Shown: in pieces, positions 1-8,680 of the stretch
How the letters are laid out: every line of letters begins with the position of its first letter
Numbering within the stretch: the first letter of the stretch is position 1
Assembly (NCBI RefSeq): GCF_001637225.1
Contig: NZ_LVJI01000001.1
Span: forward strand, 248,001 to 312,000
Source of the DNA: Paenibacillus antarcticus
GTDB lineage: Bacteria; Bacillota; Bacilli; Paenibacillales; Paenibacillaceae
DNA: 64,000 bases
Direction: 5' to 3'
The notes under the pieces: generated by a model
Told to the model about the DNA's origin: nothing
Database searches by the model: none
Seen by the model: only the letters and a program-made list of their open reading frames with translations
Translations under genes and position numbers: made by a program

Positions 1-483
1 AGCTTGAAGAACACGGATTGTTTCTTCTACGCTACGACCTACATCGTTATGGTTAACGACTTGATATTTCAATTCGCCTTCTGGATCAATAATGAACAAA
101 CCACGAAGTGCGATACCTTCTTCTTCAATAAGGATACCGTAGTCACTAGCAACCTTTTTAGTAATATCTGAAGCCAATGGGAAGTTAATGTTACCCAATC
201 CGTTGGAATCTTTAGGTGTAGTCAACCAAGCTTTATGACTGTGAATGGAGTCCGTACTTGCGCCCAACACTTCAGCATCTAATACTTTGAATTGACCATA
301 AGCATCACTTAATGCTGTAATCTCAGTTGGACATACGAATGTGAAATCCAAAGGATAGAAGAACAATACAAGCCATTTACCACGATAATCGGACAAGCTC
401 ACTTTTCCGAAATCTTTACCATCTCCAGTAACAATCTCCATTGTGAAATCCGGAGCTGCCTTACCAACTAGACGTTCTGCCAT
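1..483 (-). CDS. ahpC: Peroxiredoxin AhpC (2-Cys), 3' end outside window
   Basis: The visible 161 N-terminal residues belong to a typical 2-Cys peroxiredoxin, the peroxidase half of alkyl hydroperoxide reductase, which reduces H2O2 and organic peroxides in the cytoplasm with AhpF or thioredoxin. The peroxidatic cysteine lies in the diagnostic FTFVCPTEITAL segment near residue 50. The C-terminal resolving-Cys region runs off the window, so the gene is cut by the window edge rather than truncated. The start ATG at 483 is preceded by AAGGAGGG. It is read away from leuB with its own promoter, and a PerR-type palindrome lies just upstream. That fits peroxide-inducible control. Confidence 0.95.
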   Translation of the reverse strand, partial: MAERLVGKAAPDFTMEIVTGDGKDFGKVSLSDYRGKWLVLFFYPLDFTFVCPTEITALSDAYGQFKVLDAEVLGASTDSIHSHKAWLTTPKDSNGLGNINFPLASDITKKVASDYGILIEEEGIALRGLFIIDPEGELKYQVVNHNDVGRSVEETIRVLQA

Positions 484-561
484 GATACGAATCCCTCCTT
501 AATATATGTAACAGAAAATATGCTATTCTCTTGTTTAAAGTGTCAAAAAACTACAATATAA

Positions 562-590
562 ATGCTATCATCCAGAGAAATCAAAGTCAA
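562..590 (-). promoter_or_regulatory. Probable sigma-A promoter of ahpC
   Basis: On the minus strand TTGACT (585-590) and TAGCAT (562-567) are separated by exactly 17 bp, followed by about 78 bp of leader to the ahpC start. The -35 matches the consensus in five of six bases and the -10 in four of six. The PerR-like palindrome lies about 15 bp upstream of the -35. Confidence 0.6.
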
Positions 591-604
591 GATTAAAGCT
601 ATTT

Positions 605-629
605 TTTATTTATAATTATTATAAATAAA
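605..629. promoter_or_regulatory. Perfect PerR-box palindrome upstream of ahpC
   Basis: A 12-1-12 perfect inverted repeat whose 15-bp core (610-624) is TTATAATTATTATAA. This equals the published Bacillus PerR operator pattern TTATAATnATTATAA with no mismatch. It lies between leuB's stop and the ahpC promoter. PerR is the Fe/Mn-dependent peroxide sensor of the Fur family and ahpC is a classical PerR target, so the assignment follows from motif plus context. The related Fur and Zur boxes differ in the inner bases. Confidence 0.8.
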
Positions 630-633
630 TAAA

Positions 634-1716
634 TTATTTTTTCATTGCTGCAAGGATTAAATCACCCATTTGGCTTGTTCCAATTGCTTTACTCTTATCT
701 ACTGCGATATCGCTAGTACGATGACCTGCATTCAATACTTCAGCTACAGCTTCTTCAATTGCGCTAGCAGCATCTTCATATCCGAATGTTATGCGGAACA
801 TCAATGCGAGTGAAAGAATCGTTGCAATTGGATTGGCCAATTCTTGTCCAGCGATATCAGGTGCAGAACCATGTACCGGTTCATACAGTCCATAACTTCC
901 TTCACCCATAGATGCGGAGGATAACATCCCGATTGATCCAGTTAACATTGCCGCTTCATCACTTAGAATATCTCCGAACATATTCTCTGTAACGATAACG
1001 TCGAAGCTAGAAGGACGACGTAGAAGTTGCATTGCACAGTTATCAACAAGGATATGTTCTAGTTCAACATCTGGATATTCCGGAGCAAGACGGTTTGCAA
1101 CTTCACGCCATAGGCGGGACGTTTCAAGCACATTCGCTTTATCAACAGAAGCTAACTTCTTACGTCTTTTCTGTGCGATCTCGAAACCTTGACGGATAAT
1201 ACGCTCTACTTCGGTTACGTTATACACACATGTATCAACCGCTTCTTCACCTTGATCACCTTGACGTCTGAATTTCTCTCCGAAATAAATACCACCCGTT
1301 AACTCACGAACAACCATTAAGTCTGTACCTTCAAGTACTTCCGGCTTCAATGTTGATGCATCTTTCAAACAATCAAAGACAACGGCAGGGCGTAGATTTG
1401 AGAAAAGTCCTAATTCTTTACGAATAGCAAGTAATCCAGTCTCTGGGCGAAGTTCTTTTGGATTATTATCCCATTGAGGTCCTCCAACGGCTCCAAGAAG
1501 GACTGCATCTGCATTCTTACAAATATCTAATGTCTCTTGTGGAAGAGGCGTACCCTTCTGATCAATTGCGATTCCACCAAATAATGCATGCTCTGTTTCG
1601 AAGCTATATCCAAAAAGTTCTTCCGTACGTTTCAATACTTTCAATGCTTCTGCAACAACTTCTGGTCCAATTCCATCTCCGGAAATGACTGCTATTTTCT
1701 TAACTTCTGACATCAT
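634..1716 (-). CDS. leuB: 3-isopropylmalate dehydrogenase
   Basis: Full-length (360 aa) NAD-dependent beta-decarboxylating dehydrogenase of leucine synthesis, converting 3-isopropylmalate to 2-oxoisocaproate. The N-terminal GDGIGPEVVAEA segment and the C-terminal DNCAMQLL / TENMFGDILSDEAA block (metal and isopropylmalate binding) are intact, as is GSAPDIAGQ in the cofactor region. The start ATG at 1716 follows GAGGAG. It lies 225 bp downstream of leuA, separated by a strong hairpin with a T-run, so it is probably partly uncoupled from the upstream ilv-leuA transcript. leuC and leuD, which usually follow in Bacillus, are not in this window. Confidence 0.97.
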   Translation of the reverse strand: MMSEVKKIAVISGDGIGPEVVAEALKVLKRTEELFGYSFETEHALFGGIAIDQKGTPLPQETLDICKNADAVLLGAVGGPQWDNNPKELRPETGLLAIRKELGLFSNLRPAVVFDCLKDASTLKPEVLEGTDLMVVRELTGGIYFGEKFRRQGDQGEEAVDTCVYNVTEVERIIRQGFEIAQKRRKKLASVDKANVLETSRLWREVANRLAPEYPDVELEHILVDNCAMQLLRRPSSFDVIVTENMFGDILSDEAAMLTGSIGMLSSASMGEGSYGLYEPVHGSAPDIAGQELANPIATILSLALMFRITFGYEDAASAIEEAVAEVLNAGHRTSDIAVDKSKAIGTSQMGDLILAAMKK

Positions 1717-1870
1717 AATAATCGCTCCTCTTTATATAAAATACACTGTTTTATTTCACCTATATACTGTTGTATCATACTTTCTATTGATTTGACAAAG
1801 ATATAGAATCTATGAGGTTGATAGCTTTCACCTATAAGGTATGCTATACATGCAAATAAATTCGGAATAC

Positions 1871-1922
1871 ACAAAAATGCAGGTCTAACCCATAATAATC
1901 CATGGTAGACCTGCATTTTTGT
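1871..1922 (-). terminator. Intrinsic terminator between leuA and leuB
   Basis: A 17-bp perfect stem (1871-1887 with 1906-1922) with an 18-nt loop. In the leuA direction it ends in TTTTTGT. The same stem also ends in a T-run on the opposite strand, so it could act both ways. It sits 20 bp after the leuA stop codon and would limit read-through into leuB. Confidence 0.8.
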
Positions 1923-1941
1923 ATGTAACAACCGTATATAA

Positions 1942-3483
1942 TTACAGTTTAACATTCTCACGATTACTGAAAGTAACACGCTTTTCTATTAGTCGATTTA
2001 ATGCATCAACATAAGCACGTGCACTCGCTTCTAATATGTCCGTACTCAGTCCACGCCCTTGTGCAGATACACCATTCTGGGTAAGCACAACATGTACTTC
2101 ACCAAGCGCATCTTTCCCATGGGAAACTGATTTAATAGAATAATCGTCAAGTGTGACTTCTTCTAACGTAGCTTTGTCAATCGCATTATAGATCGCATCT
2201 ACCGATCCGTTACCTTCTGCTTCCTCGACCAACACTTCATTCGCTTCTTTAACAATACGAACTTTAGCCGTTGGAACCGATGTATTTCCATAAGTAACAT
2301 AAATCGTTTCGAGCTTAAATACTTCTACAGTATCTACAAGTTTCTCTTCAATCAGTGCAAGAAGATCATCATCGGATACTTCTTTCTTCTTATCAGCTAG
2401 GTCTTTGAATTTTGCAAAAGCCTCATTCACCTGAAGATCATCCAATTCATAACCTAAATCAATTAGCTTTTCACGGAATGCATGTCGTCCGGAATGCTTA
2501 CCTAGAACAAGCTTACTTTCTTTAAGGCCAATCGATTCAGGAGTCATAATCTCATATGTCGTTTTCTCTTTTAACATACCATCTTGATGGATGCCTGACT
2601 CATGTGCAAAGGCATTAGCCCCTACAATAGCCTTATTTCCAGGAACGACCATTCCCGTTAACTTACTAACTAAGCGACTGGTACGTGCAATTTCAGACAA
2701 TTGAAGCGAAGTCGTAGCATTGAAGAATGATTGGCGTGTCGCCAAAGCCATCGCTATTTCCTCAATCGCTGTATTTCCTGCTCGCTCACCAATCCCATTA
2801 ATTGTGCCTTCAATTTGGTCAGCACCATTCTGAATAGCCGCTAATGTATTTGCCGTTGCCATTCCTAAATCATTGTGACAATGTGCACTCAATTGAATTT
2901 TCTCAACATCGGGTACATTTTCTTTAACAAATTTGAAGATTGCGCCATATTCGGATGGATTCAAGTAGCCCACTGTATCTGGAATGTTTACCACAGATGC
3001 ACCCTCTTTGATAGCCATACCGACCATTTGAGCTATGAAATCATATTCCGTACGCCCAGCATCCTCCAAGGAGAATTCAATCTTCGAGAAATACTTACGA
3101 GCATATCGGAGCGCAGATTGTGCTGTTTCTAACACTTGTTCTTTGTCCATCCGTAGTTTGTGCTTACGGTGAATCGGTGAAGTTGCTAGAAAAATGTGAA
3201 TACATGGATCTTGAGCTCCTATTAAAGCTTGACGAACAGCATCAATATCTTGCTCACGAGAACGGGAAAGACCGATGACTGTCACATCCTTAACCGCTCT
3301 TGCAACAGCATTTACTGCTGCAAGATCTCCTGGAGAAGCTGCTGGAAATCCAGCCTCCATACGATCAACACCCAATTTTTCTAATTGATGTGCAATCTCT
3401 ACCTTCTCACGCGTATTCAAGTTCACACCTGGAGATTGTTCTCCATCTCTTAATGTGGTGTCAAAAATATAAATTTTCCGCAT
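1942..3483 (-). CDS. leuA: 2-isopropylmalate synthase
   Basis: 513-aa LeuA, which condenses acetyl-CoA with 2-oxoisovalerate at the leucine branch point. The TIM-barrel start DTTLRDGEQSPG (residues 8-19), the metal-binding HCHNDLG and GERAGN motifs, and the C-terminal leucine-sensing dimer domain (about residues 390-513) are all present, so leucine feedback is expected. I place the start at the ATG of MRKIYIF (3483), which has AAGGAGGT at good spacing. A GTG nine bases upstream overlaps the ribosome binding site and is unlikely. It follows ilvC in the operon with a 180-bp gap that contains a hairpin. Confidence 0.96.
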   Translation of the reverse strand: MRKIYIFDTTLRDGEQSPGVNLNTREKVEIAHQLEKLGVDRMEAGFPAASPGDLAAVNAVARAVKDVTVIGLSRSREQDIDAVRQALIGAQDPCIHIFLATSPIHRKHKLRMDKEQVLETAQSALRYARKYFSKIEFSLEDAGRTEYDFIAQMVGMAIKEGASVVNIPDTVGYLNPSEYGAIFKFVKENVPDVEKIQLSAHCHNDLGMATANTLAAIQNGADQIEGTINGIGERAGNTAIEEIAMALATRQSFFNATTSLQLSEIARTSRLVSKLTGMVVPGNKAIVGANAFAHESGIHQDGMLKEKTTYEIMTPESIGLKESKLVLGKHSGRHAFREKLIDLGYELDDLQVNEAFAKFKDLADKKKEVSDDDLLALIEEKLVDTVEVFKLETIYVTYGNTSVPTAKVRIVKEANEVLVEEAEGNGSVDAIYNAIDKATLEEVTLDDYSIKSVSHGKDALGEVHVVLTQNGVSAQGRGLSTDILEASARAYVDALNRLIEKRVTFSNRENVKL

Positions 3484-3524
3484 GACAGACACCTCCTTAA
3501 CATATATGATTTCCTATTAAAATA

Positions 3525-3567
3525 TCCAATGCGGCTCACGCATGTAAATGTGCACGGCCGCATTGGA
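3525..3567 (-). terminator. Hairpin between ilvC and leuA
   Basis: An 11-bp perfect stem (TCCAATGCGGC pairing with GCCGCATTGGA) encloses a 21-nt loop. In the transcript direction it is followed only by a weak ATATTTTAATA tail, so it may be a partial terminator or an RNA processing/stability element within the ilv-leu operon. Confidence 0.5.
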
Positions 3568-3672
3568 ATACCCTTTAAACGATATACTTTATCCCTCCAA
3601 CGTCTTAAAGTACAAATGTGTCAGAGATAGAGTACTATTTACCAACATTAGTATGATTGAGATATGATTTAA

Positions 3673-4680
<1,008 letters not shown>

Positions 4681-4741
4681 TTAATTTTAAAAGAACCCTC
4701 AATGATGATCCATAAATTGTAATAAACAAATTTTGAATTCA

Positions 4742-4820
4742 TCTTTAAAGAACGGGTGTTTCAAAGATTCACTAAAGTGAGTGTAGACTTGTGAATCTCT
4801 CAAACGCCCGCTCTTTAAGA
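4742..4820 (-). repeat. Long imperfect inverted repeat between ilvN and ilvC
   Basis: Two arms of about 30 nt with few mismatches bracket the gap. One carries AAAGAACGGGTGTTT and GATTCAC, the other GTGAATC and AAACGCCCGCTCTTT. Several arm differences would be G-U pairs in RNA, so the fold is kept at RNA level. No T-run follows in the operon direction, so it does not look like a simple terminator. It could be a processing or stability stem. Confidence 0.55.
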
Positions 4821-4876
4821 GAGGGCATTTATCTCATATCATTACATCACATTGTTACATGCCTTACTTTATTACA

Positions 4877-5377
4877 TTACTTCGTGTCATTTCCTCGAGT
4901 CATTGCCGTAACACCCGTCCGAGATATCTCACGGATACCGTACGGTTTAAGCAATTCAATCATTGCATCAATTTTAGTCGTATCTCCAACTACTTGGACC
5001 ATCATGCTGTGTGTACCAATATCAACAACCGATGCACGGAATGTATCTACGATACCCATAATTTCTGGACGTTCGTTTGTTTCTGATTTCACTTTAATTA
5101 ATGCTAATTCACGATCAACCATAGGTTTAGATCCCAAATTAATGACCTTTATAACATCAATCAGCTTGTATAACTGCTTCTCGATCTGTTCGAGTGTTTT
5201 ATCGTCACCGATCGTTACAACAACCATTCGAGATAATCCAACTTCTTCAGACTGTCCAACCGTGATACTTTCAATATTGAACCCGCGTCTTCCAAAAAGT
5301 CCAGAAACTCTTTGAAGTACGCCGGGTTGATCATTTACAAGTATGGAAATCGTATGTCTCATCGTCATATTACTCAT
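4877..5377 (-). CDS. ilvN: Acetolactate synthase small (regulatory) subunit
   Basis: 166-aa regulatory subunit of acetohydroxyacid synthase. The N-terminal ACT domain starts at TISILVNDQPGVLQRVSGLFGRRGFNIESI, which is the valine-binding part giving feedback inhibition. The C-terminal half (after about residue 80) is the usual ALS small-subunit domain. The start overlaps the end of ilvB by 8 nt (GGGGGATGAGTAA), so the two subunits are translationally coupled. An alternative in-frame ATG lies three codons later. Confidence 0.95.
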   Translation of the reverse strand: MSNMTMRHTISILVNDQPGVLQRVSGLFGRRGFNIESITVGQSEEVGLSRMVVVTIGDDKTLEQIEKQLYKLIDVIKVINLGSKPMVDRELALIKVKSETNERPEIMGIVDTFRASVVDIGTHSMMVQVVGDTTKIDAMIELLKPYGIREISRTGVTAMTRGNDTK

Positions 5378-7112
5378 CCCCCATCAACATTTGATCAATG
5401 GTCGATCCTTGAGTAACCATCGGATATACATTTTCGTACTTATTAACAACGAAATCCAATAGAACTGGACCTGGAGTATCAAGTGCTTCCTGCCATGCAA
5501 GCCGCGCTTCCTCTTTCGTCGTTGCCCGAAGTCCCTTAACACCATAAGCTTCCGCTAATTTAACAAAATCAGGACTGCCCGCAAGATCAATATGACTATA
5601 TCGATTCTCGTAAATAAGTTCCTGCCATTGTCGAACCATGCCTAATACCTGGTTATTAATTATAACGATCTTAACAGGAATATTATTAATAGCACAAATG
5701 GCTAATTCCTGCGAACACATCTGAATTCCTCCATCTCCATTGATGGAGATAACCAAACGTTCTGGTTGAGCCATCTGTGCACCAATCGCCGACGGTAGAC
5801 CATATCCCATCGTTCCAAGTCCACCTGACGTAATCCAAGATCTAGGATGATTGAACTTGTAGTATTGTGCTGCCCACATTTGATGTTGTCCTACATCCGT
5901 TGTAACAATGGCTTCACCTTTCGTCGTTTCATTCAACATCTCGATAACCCATTGAGGTTTCAATACGTCGTCTGCATCTGTATATCTGAAAGGATATTCT
6001 TGCTTCCACTGTTGAAGTTGAGTTCTCCATGCGTCCGCTTTGTCGTTATAACTCACCAACGGGTTGATCATCTCAAGAACCGTCTTCACATCTCCTACGA
6101 TCGGAATATCTACCGCTACATTCTTACCGATCTCTGCAGGGTCAATATCAATGTGTACAATTTTGGCATGAGGTGCGAATCCATTTAGTTTACCTGTTAC
6201 ACGGTCATCAAATCGAGCACCAATATTAATCAAAAGATCACATTGTTGAATCGCATTGTTTGATGTATAGGTACCGTGCATTCCTGGCATTCCCGTCCAT
6301 AACTCATGTCCGCTTGGGAATCCACCAAGCCCAAGAAGTGTAGTCGTAATTGGAATTCCAGTTCGTGTTGCGAATTCAAATAACTCTTCATGTGCCCCTG
6401 AGTAGATCACGCCTCCACCAGCAAGAATATAAGGACGTTTAGCTTCACTAATGGCCTGTGCTAACTTATCAACTTGCAACTTGTTAGGTACAGTACGTGG
6501 ATTATAACCTCTAACATTGAACTCTTCAACCGGTTTAAATAGCGTCTTCGCTGCCGATACATCCTTAGGAATATCAATCAACACTGGACCTTTACGTCCT
6601 GTATTCGCGATATGGAATGCTTCATGAATCACTCGAGGTAAATCTTCCACATCTCTTACCAAGTAGCTGTGCTTAGTTATTGGCATCGTAATTCCGGTAA
6701 TATCTGCTTCTTGGAAAGCATCCGTTCCGATTAAAGTTGTAGCTACATTCCCCGTGATAACTACCATAGGTACAGAATCCATATATGCTGTAGCAATTCC
6801 TGTAACTAGGTTTGTTGCTCCAGGTCCAGAGGTTGCAATACAGACACCTACTTTACCGCTAGCTCTTGCATATCCATCTGCCGCATGTATTGCTCCCTGT
6901 TCATGACGCGTCAATAGGTGCTTGAAATCATCGAAGCCATACATAGCATCATAGATATACAGTACAGCTCCACCAGGATAACCAAACACACAATCTACAC
7001 CCTCCAATAGAAGGCTGCGTAGCAATACTTCCGAGCCAGTAATGACTTCCGGTTTCATCCATTTCTCTCGTAATTGCTCTGTTGACGTCTGCTTTGGAAT
7101 TTGCTCGTTCAT
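5370..7112 (-). CDS. ilvB: Acetolactate synthase large (catalytic) subunit
   Basis: 580-aa thiamine-diphosphate enzyme, making acetolactate and acetohydroxybutyrate as the first common step of Val, Ile and Leu synthesis. The catalytic glutamate lies in RHEQGAIHAADGYAR. The central FAD-type domain and the C-terminal TPP motif GDGGIQM...INNQ (about residues 460-495) are present. The gene is first in the operon and follows the T-box leader. The start ATG at 7112 follows GAGGGGGATGACTG. Confidence 0.97.
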   Translation of the reverse strand: MNEQIPKQTSTEQLREKWMKPEVITGSEVLLRSLLLEGVDCVFGYPGGAVLYIYDAMYGFDDFKHLLTRHEQGAIHAADGYARASGKVGVCIATSGPGATNLVTGIATAYMDSVPMVVITGNVATTLIGTDAFQEADITGITMPITKHSYLVRDVEDLPRVIHEAFHIANTGRKGPVLIDIPKDVSAAKTLFKPVEEFNVRGYNPRTVPNKLQVDKLAQAISEAKRPYILAGGGVIYSGAHEELFEFATRTGIPITTTLLGLGGFPSGHELWTGMPGMHGTYTSNNAIQQCDLLINIGARFDDRVTGKLNGFAPHAKIVHIDIDPAEIGKNVAVDIPIVGDVKTVLEMINPLVSYNDKADAWRTQLQQWKQEYPFRYTDADDVLKPQWVIEMLNETTKGEAIVTTDVGQHQMWAAQYYKFNHPRSWITSGGLGTMGYGLPSAIGAQMAQPERLVISINGDGGIQMCSQELAICAINNIPVKIVIINNQVLGMVRQWQELIYENRYSHIDLAGSPDFVKLAEAYGVKGLRATTKEEARLAWQEALDTPGPVLLDFVVNKYENVYPMVTQGSTIDQMLMGDE

Positions 7113-7149
7113 CAGTCATCCCCCTCTCAAGATTACACCTATTACAATA

Positions 7150-7460
7150 TTTCGGAACAAAAAAAACCTTCGTCCTTCACAACAGACTTATCTCTGTGTG
7201 AGGGACGAAAGTTTATATCTTCCGTGGTACCACCCAAGTTTGCTTTAAGTTTCACAACAAAAAGCCTTATCAAGTATAATTTCTTATACCTGTGGTCTAT
7301 AACGTGGACCAATCGATTTTCCCTAGTAGGCACTAATGCTTTTCAGGAAAACAGCTCAGAGGTGAGCTCGTATAAAAGGGATTTTGGTGGAGGTTGCAGC
7401 AAATCCTCTCACTCTCTGTACTAAGAGCCCTTAAAACTTCGTCCTCTTCATTGCCGATGA
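7150..7460 (-). promoter_or_regulatory. T-box riboswitch, probable Leu (CUC) specifier, with terminator
   Basis: The minus-strand leader carries the T-box bulge core GGGTGGTACCACGG (about 7222-7236). A strong terminator follows at 7163-7210, CGTCCCTCACA...TGTGAAGGACG and then eight T residues. Stem I shows the AGTACAGAGAG and GAGAGGATTTGCTG elements near 7385-7425. In the specifier loop the triplet CTC at 7364-7366 is followed by A, as in Bacillus leucine T-boxes. Uncharged tRNA-Leu should stabilise the antiterminator and switch on ilvB-ilvN-ilvC-leuA. The specifier assignment is inference from position; a neighbouring frame would change it. Confidence 0.9.
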
Positions 7461-7489
7461 CATAATTTAGTCGTTAAAATGTTACATGT

Positions 7490-7519
7490 ATTATATGATC
7501 CATCCACCACTATAGTCAA
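7490..7519 (-). promoter_or_regulatory. Promoter of the ilv-leu operon
   Basis: On the minus strand TTGACT (7514-7519) and a perfect TATAAT (7490-7495) are spaced by 18 bp. Transcription would start near 7483 and give a T-box leader of about 370 nt. I see no convincing CodY box in the upstream 130 bp. Confidence 0.75.
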
Positions 7520-7653
7520 TACCCTTATTTTAAATTTATTTATGAATGAATTTTTCTTCATAGTATTTTGTTTCCAAATTATAGCACACAGTCTCCCCTA
7601 TAACACATATGATGCAATAAATTTACTGACTAGTGAGGGGAGGAATTACCTGC

Positions 7654-8103
7654 ATGATCCGTTACAGAAGACCCAAACAGGATGATTCCACTATTATACA
7701 ATTAATTGAATCTGAACTTGTACCATTATCAAGTATGGATGAAAAACAAATCTTAGATATAAAAAAAGATCTACCTAAACGCTTAACAAACGGCGTTACG
7801 CTAGTAGCTTCACCATATTATGAGGGGGATGCCGTAGGATTTGTCCATTTCATGTTACACGGTGACTTATTGTATATCGATATGTTGGCCGTTGCACCCG
7901 CTGCACAGCGCAAGCGTTGGGGAAACTTGTTAATGGTTCAAGCAGAGCGATTCGCGCTGTCTCGCGGATGCAAACGATCCAAAGTCATGGTAGATACCAT
8001 CAATACAATCGGACTTACCTTTTATAAAAAATTGGGATATACGCCCACTCGTATCCATCCAACCAGTAAAATATATGAACTAGAAAAGCAACTGCAGGTA
8101 TAA
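7654..8103 (+). CDS. GNAT-family N-acetyltransferase
   Basis: 149-aa GNAT protein. The acetyl-CoA binding core is visible at DMLAVAPAAQRKRWGNLLMVQAERFA (motif A, Q/RxxGxG-like with a substituted first Gly). It is followed by GLTFYKKLGYTP, the usual C-terminal beta-strand/helix. I start at the ATG of MIRYRRP with GAGGGGAGGA upstream. A GTG seven codons earlier overlaps that site. It lies alone between the T-box promoter and a convergent small gene, and its substrate cannot be told from sequence. Confidence 0.85.
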   Translation: MIRYRRPKQDDSTIIQLIESELVPLSSMDEKQILDIKKDLPKRLTNGVTLVASPYYEGDAVGFVHFMLHGDLLYIDMLAVAPAAQRKRWGNLLMVQAERFALSRGCKRSKVMVDTINTIGLTFYKKLGYTPTRIHPTSKIYELEKQLQV

Positions 8104-8110
8104 TCAGAAT

Positions 8111-8476
8111 TTAGAAGAATCCTCCGTAAGGTGGATACCCTCCGGCATAGGGGCTACCATAATTTCCATACGCATTTCCGTATTGATTTCCGTATTGATT
8201 TCCGTATGCATTAGGTGCTACTTTGGGTCCACCAAAACCACCATATCCTAAACCACCAGTAACATAAGGCGCTGTTCCAATCGCCAACAAGTCAAATAAC
8301 ACCAACGGAATAATGGCTTTAATCTGTACTTTCTTTCCAGTATTTCGTTGCATAATGAGACGATTTCCGGAAATTCTCAGCAGTTTTCCAGAAACAAGCG
8401 TACCATCCTTTTTAGTTGCAGTGATATTCTTCCCTATCCATTTACGTGCTTGACTCTTCGTAACCGAGTGCTTCAT
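8111..8476 (-). CDS. Small protein with basic N-terminus and Gly/Tyr-rich YGNQ-repeat tail
   Basis: 121 aa in two unlike parts. Residues 1-60 are basic, with an SM-like strand pattern (DGTLVSGKLLRISGNRLIM). After a short hydrophobic stretch (IIPLVLFDLLAIG), residues 72-121 are almost only Gly, Tyr, Asn, Pro and Ala, with repeated YGNQ/YGNA units and a YPPYGGFF end. Such tails occur in Bacillales spore-coat and surface proteins. I do not recognise a named family and would not assign function. The start ATG at 8476 follows GGAGGGAG. The gene stands alone and converges with the upstream acetyltransferase, leaving only 7 bp between stops. Confidence 0.75.
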   Translation of the reverse strand: MKHSVTKSQARKWIGKNITATKKDGTLVSGKLLRISGNRLIMQRNTGKKVQIKAIIPLVLFDLLAIGTAPYVTGGLGYGGFGGPKVAPNAYGNQYGNQYGNAYGNYGSPYAGGYPPYGGFF

Positions 8477-8616
8477 GTTCTCCCTCCTCCTTATCGTTCA
8501 AATACAATGTATTCTAGGGATTGACCTATCGCTTGTTCATTAGCCCTATACAATGCCCAAGTAACTGATAATGGGTACAGAGACTCTACAAAAAGTCCTG
8601 CTCTAAATTCTATATA

Positions 8617-8670
8617 TTGAAATACAAAACACCACACCCCTTCAAAGGAGTGTGGTGTTTTGTATTTCAA
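8617..8670 (-). terminator. Terminator after the nucleoside ABC operon
   Basis: A 24-nt near-perfect stem (AATACAAAACACCACAC and complement) with an 8-nt loop and T-rich flanks on both strands, 10 bp past the end of the last permease gene. Confidence 0.85.
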
Positions 8671-8680
8671 CTTCTAGACT

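Noticed and set aside
1713..1979. 88-aa frame in the leuA-leuB gap on the minus strand
   Set aside because: It begins inside leuA, crosses the terminator hairpin and lacks a ribosome site.
4791..5315. 174-aa open frame on the plus strand
   Set aside because: It is antisense to ilvN, has no ribosome site, and its composition is that of a shadow of a conserved gene.
7101..7424. 107-aa plus-strand frame
   Set aside because: It is antisense to the T-box leader, whose RNA motifs explain the sequence.
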